Origin: Pseudocolwellia sp048296855
GTDB taxonomy: Bacteria > Pseudomonadota > Gammaproteobacteria > Enterobacterales > Alteromonadaceae
DNA length: 64,000 nucleotides
Assembly: GCA_048296855.1 (NCBI GenBank)
Contig: CP182631.1
Strand: one strand, 5' to 3'
Made by a program: the position numbers and the translations under genes. The notes under the pieces are model-generated. The model saw only the letters and a program-made list of their open reading frames with translations. It ran no database searches and was not told the DNA's origin. This document shows, piece by piece, positions 62,751-64,000 of the stretch; position 1 is the first letter of the stretch; every line of letters begins with the position of its first letter.

Positions 62751-62771
62751 AACCGCAGAATATCTGCGGTT
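62751..62771 (+). terminator. Rho-independent terminator of the TonB receptor gene
   Basis: AACCGCAGA / TCTGCGGTT perfect stem with an ATA loop followed by TTTTT, 35 bases after the stop. Confidence 0.92.
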
Positions 62772-62880
62772 TTTTATGGACAAAGAAAGTTAGCTCGTAA
62801 ATTAAATATAAGTCGTTAAAAATCAAAGTTTACGTTGCTTTGAAAATTATTACCTCCTCAACAATACTGATTTAATAGGA

Positions 62881-63303
62881 ATGAATATGTCAAATACACT
62901 TGAAGTTGCTCATCAATTTTTTGATGCATGCGAAACTGGAAAAGGCTGGGATTTTTGTAGCAAATTTTGTCATCAAGACGCAACATTTTCATCACAAACA
63001 TCTGCATTAGAAGGTATATCGTCTCTTGATGCATATTGCGAATGGATGAAAAACTTATTAATTATAATTCCTGATGGAAAATATGAATTAAAATTTATTG
63101 CCGCTGATGAAGAGCGAAATTGTGTTGCTGCCTTAGGGATTATAGAAGGCACCCATACTGGTGAAGGAGGACCTGTTCCACCAACAGGTAACTCCTTTAT
63201 TGCTGATTATGCTTATAATATGGAATTCGAGAATGGGCTGATCAAACACATGACAAAAATTTGGAACGACACCATTAGTTTGCAACAACTAGGCTGGGGC
63301 TAA
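62881..63303 (+). CDS. SnoaL-like / NTF2-fold protein
   Basis: 140 residues with the shape of a SnoaL-like ester cyclase or NTF2-fold protein: N-terminal helices (TLEVAHQFFDACETGKGWDF), DATFSSQTSALEGISSLDAY, and the strands GIIEGTHTGEGGPVPPTGNS, YNMEFENGLIKHMTKIWNDT. Members are small enzymes or binding proteins of many uses; no specific role can be read. It lies after the TonB receptor on the same strand, but behind that gene's terminator. Confidence 0.8.
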   Translation: MNMSNTLEVAHQFFDACETGKGWDFCSKFCHQDATFSSQTSALEGISSLDAYCEWMKNLLIIIPDGKYELKFIAADEERNCVAALGIIEGTHTGEGGPVPPTGNSFIADYAYNMEFENGLIKHMTKIWNDTISLQQLGWG

Positions 63304-63356
63304 ACATTAGAGCATTATTTTCTCCAAATAATGCTCATTTATTAGTGGTATGGGTA

Positions 63357-63477
63357 TATACCATCAGCAAGATGCAGTTTCAGGACTTCTGAGCTAATCA
63401 TGATCAAGGCACATTTTTTATTAATGGTTGCTCTTTAAAAACAGATGTAACGAAGAGCGTTTTTTGCTCAGAAGTCC
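63357..63477. repeat. Diverged family 1 relative with 12-bp inverted repeat
   Basis: Starts TATACCATCAGCAAGATGCA, a decayed family 1 left end, and contains GGACTTCTGAGC (63383-63394) with its exact reverse complement at 63466-63477. The spacer aligns loosely with the GCTTGAGC ... GCTCAAGC arm of the full-length family 1 copies. The rest of 63304-63853 shows only the weak frame at 63505. Confidence 0.6.
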
Positions 63478-63504
63478 CTAAAAGCTTTGTTCAAAAATTT
63501 ATTT

Positions 63505-63753
63505 CTATCCAATTAATAAAATATTTGAACACCGTTCATCGCTTAATAATATCTGGTACAACTCATTTACATTTAGGCGTGACGGCTCAATACATTGAAA
63601 AAAATAATTTCTATTAAAGTAAAGTATGGAAATAATTTTTCTTTTTAATGACTTATTCTTGTTTAGATAATATGTTCTCGATATCATAAGACGAACATTT
63701 TGATGTTGTAGTACTAGCGTAAATTTTCTAGCAAGAGGCTTTAATATATTCAT
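63505..63753 (-). CDS. Hypothetical protein, weak support
   Basis: 82 codons from an ATG at 63753 with AGAAGC some 8 bases upstream. It is basic, with no membrane helix, signal peptide or motif that I recognise. The family could be a fragment of a larger protein. It is divergent from the DUF3088 gene. It may not be a real gene. Confidence 0.25.
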   Translation of the reverse strand: MNILKPLARKFTLVLQHQNVRLMISRTYYLNKNKSLKRKIISILYFNRNYFFQCIEPSRLNVNELYQILLSDERCSNILLIG

Positions 63754-63853
63754 AGTTAAGCTTCTAAAAAGATATGACTGCCGGACCCTTTATTGTATTT
63801 AAAAATGTCAAATAGCAATGATCTATTTTTCCCTCAACGTAGAGTAATTATCG

Positions 63854-64000
63854 ATGAAACCAATATTATTTCTTTTAAAAATGCCATTCGAAGATGGGCC
63901 AGAAAAAAAAATGTGGATATGCCCACCCTGTGCGCTTGTTGAGGGAGCTTTATTGTCAAATAAGCACTGGGAGGATGTTGTAGATATTCGCCGAGTAGAT
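63854..64000 (+). CDS. DUF3088 protein (N-terminal part, cut by the window end)
   Basis: The first 49 codons of a gene running off the window: MKPILFLLKMPFEDGPEKKM, then WICPPCALVEGALLSNKHWE, DVVDIRRVD. The CPPCALVEG pattern near residue 25 and the IxRV segment are the N terminus of DUF3088, a small thioredoxin-like family of unknown function. A GTAGAG ribosome binding site precedes the ATG. Confidence 0.8.
   Translation, partial: MKPILFLLKMPFEDGPEKKMWICPPCALVEGALLSNKHWEDVVDIRRVD

Overview
The window is AT-rich chromosomal DNA of a marine gammaproteobacterium, most likely Colwelliaceae (Colwellia or Thalassotalea type). This placement rests on the codon use, the fadBA, accBC-aroQ and dsbD-fxsA-groESL neighbourhoods, the MnhA-less Mrp-type antiporter cluster and the c-di-GMP proteins. 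It is inferred by eye, not by search. No rRNA, tRNA or CRISPR array was seen.

Layout. 1-11.2 kb is core metabolism: the end of fadB, fadA, an SGNH esterase, Mn-pyrophosphatase, a DUF599 membrane protein, fructose-bisphosphatase, a divergent EamA exporter/MocR regulator pair, a small Cys-rich protein and accC-accB-aroQ. 11.5-15.6 kb is a three-gene unit (phosphate-binding-like periplasmic protein, outer-membrane barrel, GGDEF-EAL enzyme). 15.8-20.6 kb holds dsbD, fxsA and the heat-shock operon groES-groEL with a visible sigma-32 promoter. 20.6-25.8 kb is a scrap-yard accessory region. It contains a group II intron relic between two copies of the groEL 3' flank, a parDE pair with a nonsense-mutated toxin, and a pore-former-like toxin gene (also interrupted by a stop) with tandem immunity-like membrane proteins. 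Decayed second copies of that toxin and immunity set follow, and one is split by a small mobile element.

25.8-35.2 kb is a cation/proton antiport locus: an NhaR-like LysR regulator, two small proteins, and an eight-gene Mrp-type operon with three ND4/ND5-like pump subunits. One subunit seems to start at a non-canonical ATC. 35.5-49.9 kb is an alpha-glucan utilisation cluster (GH13_23 alpha-glucosidase, lipoprotein GH13 amylase, GH31 glucosidase, SLC45-like MFS transporter, LacI regulator, aldo/keto reductase). Copies of an ATACGTAT-centred palindrome lie upstream of its genes and are probably the LacI operators. A gene for an ammonium transporter fused to PAS-GGDEF-EAL domains has been dropped into the middle of this cluster, between two near-identical copies of the amylase/GH31 promoter region.

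50.2-55.2 kb carries a GNAT-nitrilase fusion, a monooxygenase, a quinone-oxidoreductase-like enzyme, and the start of a cobN-like, ExbB-like and DUF2149 operon. That operon lies opposite a TonB-dependent receptor (60.3-62.7 kb). Together they could form an envelope system that takes up and processes a metallo-tetrapyrrole. The window ends in a SnoaL-like protein and the start of a DUF3088 protein.

Two families of non-coding mobile repeats run through the window. Family 1 has TATACCCGTTAC ends (39 to 362 bp, seven copies or relics). Family 2 has ACCTCARCTCGGG-like ends (71 to 227 bp, five copies), and every copy is flanked by a 6-bp TANNTA target duplication. An uninterrupted paralogous sequence shows the empty site for one of them.
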